A stretch of DNA of 64,000 nt from Chitinophaga niabensis (GTDB lineage: Bacteria > Bacteroidota > Bacteroidia > Chitinophagales > Chitinophagaceae), in contig NZ_FSRA01000001.1 of assembly GCF_900129465.1 (NCBI RefSeq), positions 3,164,482 through 3,228,481 of the forward strand, read 5' to 3'. A program made the position numbers and the translations under genes. This document shows, piece after piece, positions 8,662-16,430 of the stretch. The notes beneath the pieces are model-generated. The model was not told where the DNA came from. It worked only from the letters and a program-made list of their open reading frames with translations, and ran no database searches. How positions within the stretch are numbered: position 1 is the stretch's first letter; the number at the start of each line of letters is the position of its first letter.

Positions 8662-9906
8662 TTAATTGTTCAGCCTGCGCTTTATTTGCCCGATCTTCTT
8701 TTCAATTAAGGCGATATCCACAGGTTTGTTCACCTGTTTTAATGCAGTTTCATAATGCTGCATCGCCTTTCTGTCGTCAATATGTGTATATAGGTTTCCT
8801 AACAATGCGTAGTAAAAGTAATTATCCTTCAATCCCAGCTTCTCTGCCGCTATGATTGCTTCCTGTTTGCCTCTTGCCTTGGAAAGCGCGAAGGTGCGGT
8901 TTAAGGCCGCAATGGGTGAATACTCCAGGATCAGCAGCTGGTTGTACAGGTCAAGGATGTTGTTCCACTTTTCGCTGGAGTCTTCTTTATGGGTGTGCCA
9001 GTATGCAATGCCAGCTTCCAGGTGGTACCTTGTTAACACAGCGGTATCTGCAGCCTGGTTGAGATAATACTCACCCCGTTCAATCAGCTCACGGTTCCAG
9101 AGCGTTTCATCCTGTTCCTCATACAGTATCATTTCTCCTGTTTCATTCATCCTTGCTTCAAAACGGGAGGCATGAAAACACATTAAAGCCAGTAATGCAT
9201 TCACGGCCGGCTGATTGGTGTGCGGCTGTTCTACCAGGAGGTAATTGAGCCGCATGGCCTCCACACAGAATTCTTTCCGCAGTACATTATTATGGGAGGT
9301 AGAGTAATAACCTTCAGAAAAAAGGAGGTACAAAGCTTTCAGCACCGTTTCCAGGCGGTCGTTTATTTCGGAGAAGGTGGGCTGCCGGATCTTTAGTTCC
9401 GCATCTTTCAGTTTCTCCTTTGCACGTTCCAGCCGTTTGTATATCACGGTTTTGGTGGTCAGGTAAGCATCTGCTATCTCCTGCGCGCCGAAGCCGCAGA
9501 GCAGGTTTAAAGCAAGCGCTACCTGCGATTCCGTGGGGATGGAAGGATGGCACACCGTAAAGATCATTGCCAGCTGACTGTCTGTAATATTACGGGCAGA
9601 AAGATCTATTTCTATCTCCTCCCCTTCCGGGATACTGTAGCGGAGGTCTGTCAGCAATTTCTGTTGAAAGAAGTTGTTCCTTTTCAGCCAGTTCTTTGTT
9701 TTATTCTTAGCCACCGTATATAACCAGGCAGTTGGATTTTCAGGTACTCCCCGGGCACTCCACGATTCGGTAGCTGCCAGGAAAGTATCACTCACAATAT
9801 CTTCTGCCATTTCTATATGTTCAATGCCAAACAGCGAACTCAGTACCGAAACCATTTTCCGGTACTCCATTCTAAACAGGTGAGGTAACAATTCTTTTTC
9901 CTCCAT
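8662..9906 (-). CDS. ECF sigma factor of ECF42 type with C-terminal TPR region
   Basis: A 414-residue RNA polymerase sigma factor. Region 2 spans about residues 10-80 (DIVSDTFLAATESW, PTAWLYTVAKNKTKNWLKR) and region 4 about 125-180 (GFGAQEIADAYLTTKTVIYKRLERAK). A long helical C-terminal extension (200-410) contains TPR-like helices such as YYYALLGNLYTHIDDRKAMQHYETAL. This architecture and the adjacency of YCII/DGPF genes match the ECF42 group, which has no anti-sigma factor and is thought to be controlled through its extension. It is last in a three-gene operon, AhpD-like, YCII, sigma (gaps 26 and 9 nt). The signal it answers is unknown. Confidence 0.9.
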   Translation of the reverse strand: MEEKELLPHLFRMEYRKMVSVLSSLFGIEHIEMAEDIVSDTFLAATESWSARGVPENPTAWLYTVAKNKTKNWLKRNNFFQQKLLTDLRYSIPEGEEIEIDLSARNITDSQLAMIFTVCHPSIPTESQVALALNLLCGFGAQEIADAYLTTKTVIYKRLERAKEKLKDAELKIRQPTFSEINDRLETVLKALYLLFSEGYYSTSHNNVLRKEFCVEAMRLNYLLVEQPHTNQPAVNALLALMCFHASRFEARMNETGEMILYEEQDETLWNRELIERGEYYLNQAADTAVLTRYHLEAGIAYWHTHKEDSSEKWNNILDLYNQLLILEYSPIAALNRTFALSKARGKQEAIIAAEKLGLKDNYFYYALLGNLYTHIDDRKAMQHYETALKQVNKPVDIALIEKKIGQIKRRLNN

Positions 9907-9915
9907 AGCCCTCTC

Positions 9916-10257
9916 TTATCCCTGTGCCATACGTATCTCTACTGAACCTCCCAGTTCCAGGATCGGCGCTCCCTTTGCAATTTCAACAGCCTCATCATAA
10001 CTTCCTGCCTTAATAATTACAAATCCTCCGATTGATTCCTTGATCTCCGCATAAGGGCCATCTGTTACACTCTTATCATGTTTAAGCACCTTCCCCATCG
10101 ATTCCCATGGTTGTAACGGTCTTGCCAGCACATCGCGGCTCTTAAGATCATTAAACCATTCCCGCCACCGGCTCAAATGCGCCTGCAGTTGTTCCGGTGA
10201 CGGTTGAATCTCCTTTGTTTTGTAGTCTCTACGGAATACCAATAAGAATTCATTCAT
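9916..10257 (-). CDS. YCII/DGPF-domain protein
   Basis: A 113-residue YCII-related protein with a canonical DGPY version of the motif (TDGPYAEIKESIGGFVII) and the conserved SYDEAVEIAKGAP segment. It sits 9 nt upstream of the ECF42-like sigma gene and 26 nt behind the AhpD-like gene, so it is in their operon. It is a paralogue of the product at 8169. Known biology of the family: frequent ECF-sigma partner, biochemical role unsettled. Confidence 0.88.
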   Translation of the reverse strand: MNEFLLVFRRDYKTKEIQPSPEQLQAHLSRWREWFNDLKSRDVLARPLQPWESMGKVLKHDKSVTDGPYAEIKESIGGFVIIKAGSYDEAVEIAKGAPILELGGSVEIRMAQG

Positions 10258-10283
10258 ATTTCATGGTTTTTTCTTCCTGTTCC

Positions 10284-10742
10284 TCAGCCAAACTGTCCTG
10301 CCCTGTAAGTTCCTACTGCGGCCGGGTTAGTGAAGGCTATATTAAAGCGGTTCCAGGTATTGATAGTGGACACCGCCAATGTCAGGTCTACGAGTTCTTC
10401 GTCTGTGAACTGCTCTTTTACCCTTGCATACACATCATCCGGTACGTGGGCAGCAGTAACTGCTTCAGCCCATGCCAGCGCAGCTCTTTCCCTGTCAGTA
10501 AAGAACGGTGTTTCCCGCCATGCGTTCAAAGTGAATAAACGCTGGGCATCTTCGCCATGTGCCAGGGCATCCTTTGAATGCATATCCAGGCAGTAAGCAC
10601 AACCGTTGATCTGCGATACGCGCATGTCCACCAATGTTATCAATTTCTCATCAATCAGCGATTTCTTAAGATATGCGCCGGTATGAAAGAGTGTTTTAAG
10701 AGCGCCCTGGCCCTTTTCCTGAAAGTTAATCCTTTGTTCCAT
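10284..10742 (-). CDS. Carboxymuconolactone decarboxylase / AhpD-like peroxidase
   Basis: A 152-residue all-helical AhpD-like protein. The redox site is a CxxC pair, Cys48 and Cys51 in INGCAYCLDMH, followed by His55, as in alkylhydroperoxidase AhpD. The C-terminal half (TDEELVDLTLAVSTINTWNRFN) is typical of the family. It is the first gene of the operon with YCII and the ECF42-like sigma factor, which suggests a role in an oxidative or thiol stress response. A TGTCGA element lies 50 bp upstream on the coding strand. Confidence 0.9.
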   Translation of the reverse strand: MEQRINFQEKGQGALKTLFHTGAYLKKSLIDEKLITLVDMRVSQINGCAYCLDMHSKDALAHGEDAQRLFTLNAWRETPFFTDRERAALAWAEAVTAAHVPDDVYARVKEQFTDEELVDLTLAVSTINTWNRFNIAFTNPAAVGTYRAGQFG

Positions 10743-10790
10743 TTTTTATTTAATTTATTGTTTCTATTATAACAACTGAATTCCCCATTT

Positions 10791-10796
10791 TCGACA
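10791..10796 (-). promoter_or_regulatory. TGTCGA element upstream of the ECF42 operon
   Basis: On the minus strand TGTCGA (10796-10791) precedes a TATAAT (10771-10766) by 19 nt, with the AhpD start at 10742. TGTCGA is, to my knowledge, the -35 motif described for ECF42 promoters; the expected CG-type -10 element is not seen, so self-regulation is only a possibility. Confidence 0.3.
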
Positions 10797-10817
10797 AATT
10801 CTCCTAAAAAAATTTAT

Positions 10818-11825
10818 TTATACCAGGATATCGTTCCGGGCCTTTATAGGATCAGGTAATTCTCTTTCACCTAATATTTCCCTGAGATCTATTTCTATTG
10901 CCCGGCAGATCTGGGAAATGGGCACATCGTTGGAGCTTCCCTCAAAAGGGTTCTCTGTACTTTCCCCTACCTGTTCCAGGGAGGTGTACATCCAGGATAT
11001 GAGTACACTAAAGGGGACCACCAGCCAGATCATATGCCCCTTCATTACTCCTGCTACCATGCCATTCAATTTGTCGAACTCCTGCAACATGCCAAATGGC
11101 AGAAGGCAGCAGAACATGCGTACAAAAATAGTATTGATAATGGAATACTGCCGGGGATAAGGTGTTTCTTTGATGGATTCGCACTGCCCCTGCTGAATGA
11201 TGAAATTATTGTGCATCCGCTGCATTTCTATAAAGTGGGCAAGTTGGATCGCTTCACTGTCATAAGCCGTTTTGATGGTCTGGTTCTGCAACACCAGCAA
11301 TTGCGTTGCTTTGTTATGCATACCTGAAATATGAGCCAGTTCCTCTTTGGGGATATATTTCAACATCTCATCCTCGAAGGTATGTTGCCTTTCAGGAATA
11401 CTGTAGTAACGTTGGTATTCTGCATTGTAACGTGCGTCTGCCACTTCCCATATACGATTTTCCCGCATCTGGTAACGTAGCGTTGTGAGCCAGGCAAAGT
11501 GCCGGTAGAACAGCTTACGTACAAACGCTTCGTCCTGGAAGTAATCGTGGCACATGATCGCCCAGGCTTTGCTGCTATTACTGATATTGGTCCAAATGGT
11601 ATGGCCGTCCCAGGTCCGGTTGTACGTTTGTGTGTTCTTAAATCCTACGATAAAGGCAGTAGCGGTACCTAAAAGCGAAACTACCGTCCAGGGAACTACA
11701 AGCCATCTTATTCCTAAAAGATGATACAGTATCACCGGTATGATGCCCAGTATGATCAGTGTGTAGATCTTTCTCCTTGTCCAGAAAAGAAAAGCAGCGA
11801 ATTTATAAGATTTTCCTATGTGCAT
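10818..11825 (-). CDS. Bestrophin-family anion channel
   Basis: A 335-residue inner-membrane protein of the bestrophin/UPF0187 family, whose bacterial members form pentameric anion channels. Hydrophobic segments lie at about residues 20-70 (two) and 210-265 (two), as in the family. The conserved GESTENPFEG segment near 295 and a preceding polar helix are the signature. It follows a 59-codon gene by 12 nt; the pair is preceded by a sigma-54 promoter at 12061, so channel synthesis is probably activator-dependent. Ion selectivity cannot be read from the sequence. Confidence 0.9.
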   Translation of the reverse strand: MHIGKSYKFAAFLFWTRRKIYTLIILGIIPVILYHLLGIRWLVVPWTVVSLLGTATAFIVGFKNTQTYNRTWDGHTIWTNISNSSKAWAIMCHDYFQDEAFVRKLFYRHFAWLTTLRYQMRENRIWEVADARYNAEYQRYYSIPERQHTFEDEMLKYIPKEELAHISGMHNKATQLLVLQNQTIKTAYDSEAIQLAHFIEMQRMHNNFIIQQGQCESIKETPYPRQYSIINTIFVRMFCCLLPFGMLQEFDKLNGMVAGVMKGHMIWLVVPFSVLISWMYTSLEQVGESTENPFEGSSNDVPISQICRAIEIDLREILGERELPDPIKARNDILV

Positions 11826-11837
11826 GTATAAATGGGT

Positions 11838-12017
11838 CTATTTGTTCGTTTCATCTTCTTCCGCATCATCCGTTCTGATCTGATCATCCAGGAACTCACT
11901 GCCATCGTAAATGTCTTTTTCATGGATTGGATCCAGGGCTTCTTCCACCGTGGTCACCTTTGGCGTTGTATTATTGCCTCTAAAAAGGCTCCTAAAGATC
12001 TCGGATAGCGCTTTCAT
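11838..12017 (-). CDS. Small acidic protein, sigma-54-driven
   Basis: A 59-residue protein with a basic amphipathic start (MKALSEIFRSLFRG) and a strongly acidic C-terminus (DDQIRTDDAEEDETNK). I know no family for it. The start at 12017 is preferred over an in-frame ATG at 12062 because the sigma-54 promoter lies between the two, with the standard 30-nt spacing to 12017. It is 12 nt upstream of the bestrophin gene and probably cotranscribed, so it could be a channel accessory protein, which is inference only. Confidence 0.65.
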   Translation of the reverse strand: MKALSEIFRSLFRGNNTTPKVTTVEEALDPIHEKDIYDGSEFLDDQIRTDDAEEDETNK

Positions 12018-12045
12018 GATTGTTGGATTTAGTTCATGAAGGGTT

Positions 12046-12061
12046 TGCAACCTATGTGCCA
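12046..12061 (-). promoter_or_regulatory. Consensus sigma-54 promoter for the bestrophin operon
   Basis: On the minus strand TGGCAC-N5-TTGCA is a full match to the sigma-54 consensus. The C of the -12 GC (12047) lies 30 nt before the start codon at 12017, the same distance as at 1794 and 7145. A copy of the AGCGATATA motif lies upstream at 12117-12125. Confidence 0.85.
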
Positions 12062-12174
12062 CAGGGTTAACATGTTTAAGATCAATTAATTAATTGCAGG
12101 AGTAAAAGTTTAACGTAGCGATATATCGTTTTTACACGGTATATAGTGAGCGGTTTGTTTCTTACATTTAACTT

Positions 12175-12717
12175 ATGAAAAACACCGATAACTTCCAGTT
12201 TGAACTAAGCCCCGAAAATGGTTTAGTCGAAAAGTATCGCCCGCTACTTCCCGAAAAACTCATCTCCTTCTGGCAGGAACATGGTTTCGGCACAATAGCA
12301 GACGGATATCTTAAAATTGTGAACCCGGATGATCTTGAGCCATCACTCAGGGAAATCTATAGCCCTGTATATAAGAACCCCATTGTAATGTTTGCCACCG
12401 GTTTGTCTGATCTTATTATCTGGGAAAACAATTATACCATACTGCTTGATCCCAGGCATGGTACTTCTAAAGTACTTGAATCCGGTTTTGAATACTTCTT
12501 TGAGGACATCAATGATGCTGATTACATCAACGACGACCTGGAGGGGGCAAATTATTTTTCAGCAAAAGAAAGATCAGGCCCTGTTGCTTTCGATGAATGT
12601 TATGGGTACGTGCCTTTACTCGGTTTGGGAGGCCCGGAAAAAGTGGGGAACCTTCAAAAAGTGAAGATGAAAGAACATATTTCCCTGATCGCACAGGCCA
12701 TAGGCAAAATCCAGTAG
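12175..12717 (+). CDS. GAD-like/DUF1851 protein, possible orphan immunity protein
   Basis: A 180-residue cytoplasmic protein. The N-terminal half (LPEKLISFWQEHGFGTIADGYLKIVNPDD) matches the GAD-like domain and the C-terminal half (YGYVPLLGLGGPEKVGNLQKV) matches DUF1851. This pairing occurs in Tdi1-type immunity proteins that protect against ADP-ribosylating type VI effectors. No toxin or secretion gene is nearby, so it may be an orphan immunity gene, or a family member with another role. It is a single gene; the intergenic region before it (12062-12174) is AT-rich and holds a CGATATATCG palindrome. Confidence 0.7.
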   Translation: MKNTDNFQFELSPENGLVEKYRPLLPEKLISFWQEHGFGTIADGYLKIVNPDDLEPSLREIYSPVYKNPIVMFATGLSDLIIWENNYTILLDPRHGTSKVLESGFEYFFEDINDADYINDDLEGANYFSAKERSGPVAFDECYGYVPLLGLGGPEKVGNLQKVKMKEHISLIAQAIGKIQ

Positions 12718-12794
12718 TTATGCTTAACTGAACCCCTCAAAATATACAAAACTGATACTGTGCTTATCGAAATTCCTTATTTATTTTTACCTGC

Positions 12795-13652
12795 ATGATA
12801 AATAACGGCTGGATAAATGGATTCATCGGCATATTGATATTCAGCGGTTCGCTACCCGCCACAAAAATAGCTGTTCTTGACTTTAACCCCGTATTCGTAA
12901 CAGTTGCCCGCGCAAGTATTGCAGGCATACTTGCCCTTTGCATCCTGCTGCTATCTAAAGAAAAGCGGCCATCAAAAGAACAAATCCTCCCTTTAGTTAT
13001 GGTAGCAGCAGGCGTAGTATTAGGATTCCCCTTACTGACGGCCCTGGCCCTGCAATACATCACTTCCGCACATTCTGTTGTATTCCTGGGCATGTTACCA
13101 CTTACAACAGCCATATTTGGTGTAATACGTGGCGGAGAACGTCCCCGCCCGGCATTCTGGTTATTCTCTATCCTGGGAAGTTTACTGGTAGTAGGTTTCG
13201 CCGTTGCCCGGGGGCTTTCCGCATCCCCTCTTGGAAATACCCTGATGCTGCTGGCCATTATTGTATGCGGACTGGGCTATGCCGAAGGAGCCAAACTCTC
13301 AAAAACAATGGGAGGGGCACAGGTTATCTCCTGGGCATTGGTATTGTCTTTGCCTTTTATGGCACCTGCTGTATTCTTCTTCCTTCCCTCCTCCTTTTCC
13401 GGGATCAGTACAGCAGCCTGGATCGGACTGGCTTATGTTTCATTATTCAGTATGCTGATCGGGTTTATCTTCTGGTATCGCGGTTTGGCCCAGGGAGGTA
13501 TAGCTGCCGTTGGACAGTTACAATTACTGCAACCTTTCTTTGGATTAGCCCTGGCAGCTACTTTACTGCATGAACAGGTGAGTTTGGGCATGTTAGGGAT
13601 CACATTAGGGGTGATCCTCTGTGTAGCCGGTTCTAAGCGATTTGCGAAGTAA
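12795..13652 (+). CDS. EamA/DMT-family transporter
   Basis: A 285-residue inner-membrane protein with about ten transmembrane helices arranged as two EamA repeats (residues 5-135 and 150-280). The first repeat has FSGSLPATKIAVLDFNPVFV and the second WIGLAYVSLFSMLIGFIFWYRGL, both typical of the drug/metabolite transporter superfamily. Such proteins export amino acids, metabolites or drugs; the substrate cannot be inferred. It is apparently a single gene, followed 20 nt later by a pair of palindromes belonging to the next gene. Confidence 0.88.
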   Translation: MINNGWINGFIGILIFSGSLPATKIAVLDFNPVFVTVARASIAGILALCILLLSKEKRPSKEQILPLVMVAAGVVLGFPLLTALALQYITSAHSVVFLGMLPLTTAIFGVIRGGERPRPAFWLFSILGSLLVVGFAVARGLSASPLGNTLMLLAIIVCGLGYAEGAKLSKTMGGAQVISWALVLSLPFMAPAVFFFLPSSFSGISTAAWIGLAYVSLFSMLIGFIFWYRGLAQGGIAAVGQLQLLQPFFGLALAATLLHEQVSLGMLGITLGVILCVAGSKRFAK

Positions 13653-13672
13653 CACAAAAAATATTCCCCAAA

Positions 13673-13719
13673 TACTTTGAAATACAAAGTACTTTTACTT
13701 AACTTTGAAATACAAAGTA
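13673..13719. promoter_or_regulatory. Two identical tandem palindromes (operator pair)
   Basis: ACTTTGAAATACAAAGT occurs twice, at 13674-13690 and 13702-13718, each a palindrome with 6-7-bp arms (the first extends to TACTTTG/CAAAGTA). Their 28-nt spacing is close to three helical turns, as for two repressor dimers on one DNA face. The second copy ends 8 nt before the ATG at 13727, so binding should block that gene. Confidence 0.65.
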
Positions 13720-13726
13720 AACTGCC

Positions 13727-14062
13727 ATGACATCTAATCTTTCAACAACTCAGCCAATTAATAAAGGTCTATTGATTAAACGTATGCTACTGGGTGCAGC
13801 CATCGCTTTAGCAGTGATCTCCCTTTTCATATTTGCCGGAGAACCGAACCCCGCCTGGCCAGCGTATTGGAGAGTAAGGCCACTTATTATAACACCCCTG
13901 GCAGGTGCAGCAGGTGGCGCATGTTATTACGTTATAGACCAACATCTGCTTAACCAGCCAGGCTGGAAAAAAGGTTTGGCTATTGTATTGAGCATACTGG
14001 TTTATGTTATTGGATTGTGGATGGGTATTGTACTGGGGCTGGATGGCACCATGTGGGATTGA
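13727..14062 (+). CDS. Small membrane protein with palindromic operators
   Basis: A 111-residue protein of no family I can name. It has three hydrophobic segments: about 20-42 (LLGAAIALAVISLFIF), 50-70 (PLIITPLAGAAGGACYYV) and 83-106 (GLAIVLSILVYVIGLWMGIVLGL), so it is an inner-membrane protein. It is a single gene, ending 3 nt before the stop codon of the convergent FAD monooxygenase. The paired palindromes directly before it indicate tight control by an unlinked regulator. Confidence 0.65.
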   Translation: MTSNLSTTQPINKGLLIKRMLLGAAIALAVISLFIFAGEPNPAWPAYWRVRPLIITPLAGAAGGACYYVIDQHLLNQPGWKKGLAIVLSILVYVIGLWMGIVLGLDGTMWD

Positions 14063-14065
14063 TCC

Positions 14066-15220
14066 TTATTCATCCAGGTTCACTCCGTAGAAAAATGCGA
14101 GCTGTTTCTCTGCCATTCGCTTAGGCATGCTCTTCATCAAGCCGTCACGCAACCCGGTAAGGAAACGGCCTTTCCAGTTGGTCAGCTTTGCTATCTGCCA
14201 GGATAGTTGAACGATCTTCTTCGCTCTCCCCATCCTGCGTTGCTGATAAGTTTCAAATGCCTTTTTATAATTCTCCTTAGCGGCAAGGCATTGCGCCAGC
14301 ACCCATGCATCTTCTATTGCCAGCCCTGCTCCCTGCCCTACATTGGGTGTAGTGGCATGTGCAGCATCTCCCAGCAATACAGCACGTCCGCGATGCCATA
14401 TATTCAGTGGCTCCAGATCGGAAAGGTCGTTTTGTATCAGATGTTCAGGGCGCAGGTGCTGCAACATGGTTTGCATGTATCCGGGATAATCCGCCAGTTG
14501 TTCCCTGATATATGGCAAAGCCTTTTCAGGTGACATGACCGTGCCGGCAGGCATGGCTTTGGTTGCCCAGAAATAGACCTGCTGCGGGCCAACCTGTGTA
14601 AACATAGCACGCAGGCCATCCCCTTTTTTACTCCAGATCTCAGAAGCTTCACGTGCTTCTGCCGCTGGCAGATCTACAGGAATAATGGCCCTCCAGCAGG
14701 TCTGCCCTGAATAACGATAACGGGCCTTCGTTACATATTGTTCACGAACAGCTGAACGGATACCATCTGCTCCTATGACCAATGTACCCTGCGCCGAACT
14801 ACCATCCAAAAAATGCACGGTGATGCCTCTACTGTCTTCATTGATGGATGCGCAGTGCTTATTATACTGTACAGGTTGCGCACAATGCTCCAGCAATACA
14901 CCCTGCAAAGTGGCCCGGTGTAATCCGTAAGTACCAGTACCATATTTTCTTTCTACTTCCGCATTGTTGATCTCCTGTAAGATCTCCCCACGGCAGTTAC
15001 GGATATAAATATTGTCCGCCAGCACAGCCTTCTTTTTTAATTCCCCTGCAATACCCAGCCGGTCATATACCCGCATGGCATTTGCTCCAAGCATGATACC
15101 AGCACCCACCGGCTGGTTCCCCTGTGCAGCATCATATATTTCATATGTTATCCCCCTTTGCTGTAAAGCAAGCGCAGTCGTCAGGCCACCAATACCCGCT
15201 CCGATGATGATCACTTTCAT
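14066..15220 (-). CDS. FAD-dependent aromatic-ring-type monooxygenase
   Basis: A 384-residue class A flavoprotein monooxygenase related to salicylate and 6-hydroxynicotinate hydroxylases. IGAGIGGLTTALAL at residues 5-18 binds FAD, VIGADGIRSAVR is the DG motif, and GDAAHATTPNVGQGAG near 285 is the second FAD motif. The start at 15220 opens directly on the Rossmann fold; an upstream in-frame ATG at 15262 would run through the operator and is rejected. It is divergent from a TetR gene with shared operators between them, so it is probably induced by a small aromatic compound or antibiotic. TetX-like tetracycline inactivation is another possibility. Confidence 0.85.
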   Translation of the reverse strand: MKVIIIGAGIGGLTTALALQQRGITYEIYDAAQGNQPVGAGIMLGANAMRVYDRLGIAGELKKKAVLADNIYIRNCRGEILQEINNAEVERKYGTGTYGLHRATLQGVLLEHCAQPVQYNKHCASINEDSRGITVHFLDGSSAQGTLVIGADGIRSAVREQYVTKARYRYSGQTCWRAIIPVDLPAAEAREASEIWSKKGDGLRAMFTQVGPQQVYFWATKAMPAGTVMSPEKALPYIREQLADYPGYMQTMLQHLRPEHLIQNDLSDLEPLNIWHRGRAVLLGDAAHATTPNVGQGAGLAIEDAWVLAQCLAAKENYKKAFETYQQRRMGRAKKIVQLSWQIAKLTNWKGRFLTGLRDGLMKSMPKRMAEKQLAFFYGVNLDE

Positions 15221-15234
15221 AAAATAATGTAACT

Positions 15235-15281
15235 TTAGGTCAAATGTACTAATTATTTCCATTCTAGGTCAAATGGCCTAA
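15235..15281. promoter_or_regulatory. Duplicated TetR-type operator
   Basis: TAGGTCAAATG occurs at 15236-15246 and 15265-15275, 29 nt apart, in the 71-bp gap between the divergent monooxygenase and TetR genes. Each copy is a partial dyad: TTAG-N10-CTAA (15235-15252) and TAGG-N8-CCTA (15265-15280). This fits repression of both promoters by the TetR product. Confidence 0.6.
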
Positions 15282-15291
15282 TATTTATTTT

Positions 15292-15888
15292 ATGAGCACA
15301 AAGGATAAGATACTGGATACCGCATTGGAATTATTTAACACGCAGGGGATTGAAGCTGTAACTGTCCGGCATGTAGCCCAGGCCATGGGCATCAGCCATG
15401 GCAACCTCCAATACCACTATGCAAATACAGATCTTATCATACAGGCATTATATGACCGGCTGGCTTCCCGCTTCGATGCAATGCTGGTAACTCCTCCGGA
15501 TAAAATGAATGCTTTCCGTCAGAGCGTAACGGCCAGCTTTGAACTGATCTACGAATTCCGTTTTATATTCCTGCATTTCGTGGAAATCGGCCGCCGCATT
15601 CCGGCCATTACAAAACATTATAAAGACAACCTGCGAAAACGGGAGCCACAGTTCCTGTATATTTTCAACGTCATGCAACAGCAGGGAATTATGAGAAAAG
15701 ATATACCAGAGGATATATTAAAATTATTCGTGCATCAGCTGTTCATCGTTACTGACTTCTGGCTGTCCAGCAACGAGATCACCTTACAATTAAAGGAGAA
15801 AAAAGCCCTGAAATACTATTCGGGCTTATTCTGGGGGATGTTCTATCCGTATTTTACAGCGAAGGGATTGAAGGAATTTGCAGATTAA
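15292..15888 (+). CDS. TetR/AcrR-family transcriptional regulator
   Basis: A 198-residue one-component regulator. The N-terminal helix-turn-helix (residues 5-50: DKILDTALELFNTQG, VTVRHVAQAMGISHGNLQYHY) is canonical TetR. The remaining helical domain should bind the ligand. It is divergent from the FAD monooxygenase, with duplicated dyads between them, and is therefore the likely repressor of that gene and of itself. It ends 1 nt before the stop codon of the convergent exported protein at 15890. Confidence 0.9.
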   Translation: MSTKDKILDTALELFNTQGIEAVTVRHVAQAMGISHGNLQYHYANTDLIIQALYDRLASRFDAMLVTPPDKMNAFRQSVTASFELIYEFRFIFLHFVEIGRRIPAITKHYKDNLRKREPQFLYIFNVMQQQGIMRKDIPEDILKLFVHQLFIVTDFWLSSNEITLQLKEKKALKYYSGLFWGMFYPYFTAKGLKEFAD

Positions 15889-15889
15889 C

Positions 15890-16402
15890 CTACATTAGCT
15901 TCTTCACAGATACCTGTGGTGCCTCGCCCTTCGGAACAATAAAAATAGCATCGTTCTCCACCTTTTGCCCGGAATCCAAAAAGAAACCTGCGGGAATGGT
16001 CATCTCAGAATTTACCAGCTTACCATCATTATTCCTGTTGAGGTAAGTTACTTTTATCTGATGCGTGGCCATGCTCACCTCCAGTTTTTTGGACGTAAGC
16101 CTGGCACCGGTAGCATTCACACAATTTAATTCCACAATTTTACCGCCCCCGATACTTGAAAGATCAGGATAGGTTTTAAGGCGTACATTAAATGATTTGC
16201 CCGTATTGTTCTGAACACTGGCCACTACTTTATACCGGTCAAAACTCTGCCCTTTTACATCAACCGATTCCTTGTTCACAATATTAAAAGTAACGGCAAT
16301 ACCATCAAGGTCCAGGGTTTCGCCATCTTTGATCTGCTGGGCATGCAGTACGGTCATAAGAAAGGAGAACAATAGCGTAAGAGATATCCTAAGCATATTC
16401 AA
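15890..16402 (-). CDS. Exported protein of unknown function
   Basis: A 170-residue protein with a signal peptide (LRISLTLLFSFLMTVLHAQ). The mature part is predicted all-beta and Ig-like, with blocks such as FDRYKVVASVQNNTGKSFNVRLKTYP and HQIKVTYLNRNNDGKLV. I recognise no family. It follows the azoreductase gene by 28 nt and may be cotranscribed with it. Confidence 0.6.
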   Translation of the reverse strand: MNMLRISLTLLFSFLMTVLHAQQIKDGETLDLDGIAVTFNIVNKESVDVKGQSFDRYKVVASVQNNTGKSFNVRLKTYPDLSSIGGGKIVELNCVNATGARLTSKKLEVSMATHQIKVTYLNRNNDGKLVNSEMTIPAGFFLDSGQKVENDAIFIVPKGEAPQVSVKKLM

Positions 16403-16430
16403 ATGTTTTATGATTGAACATCGAAAATAC

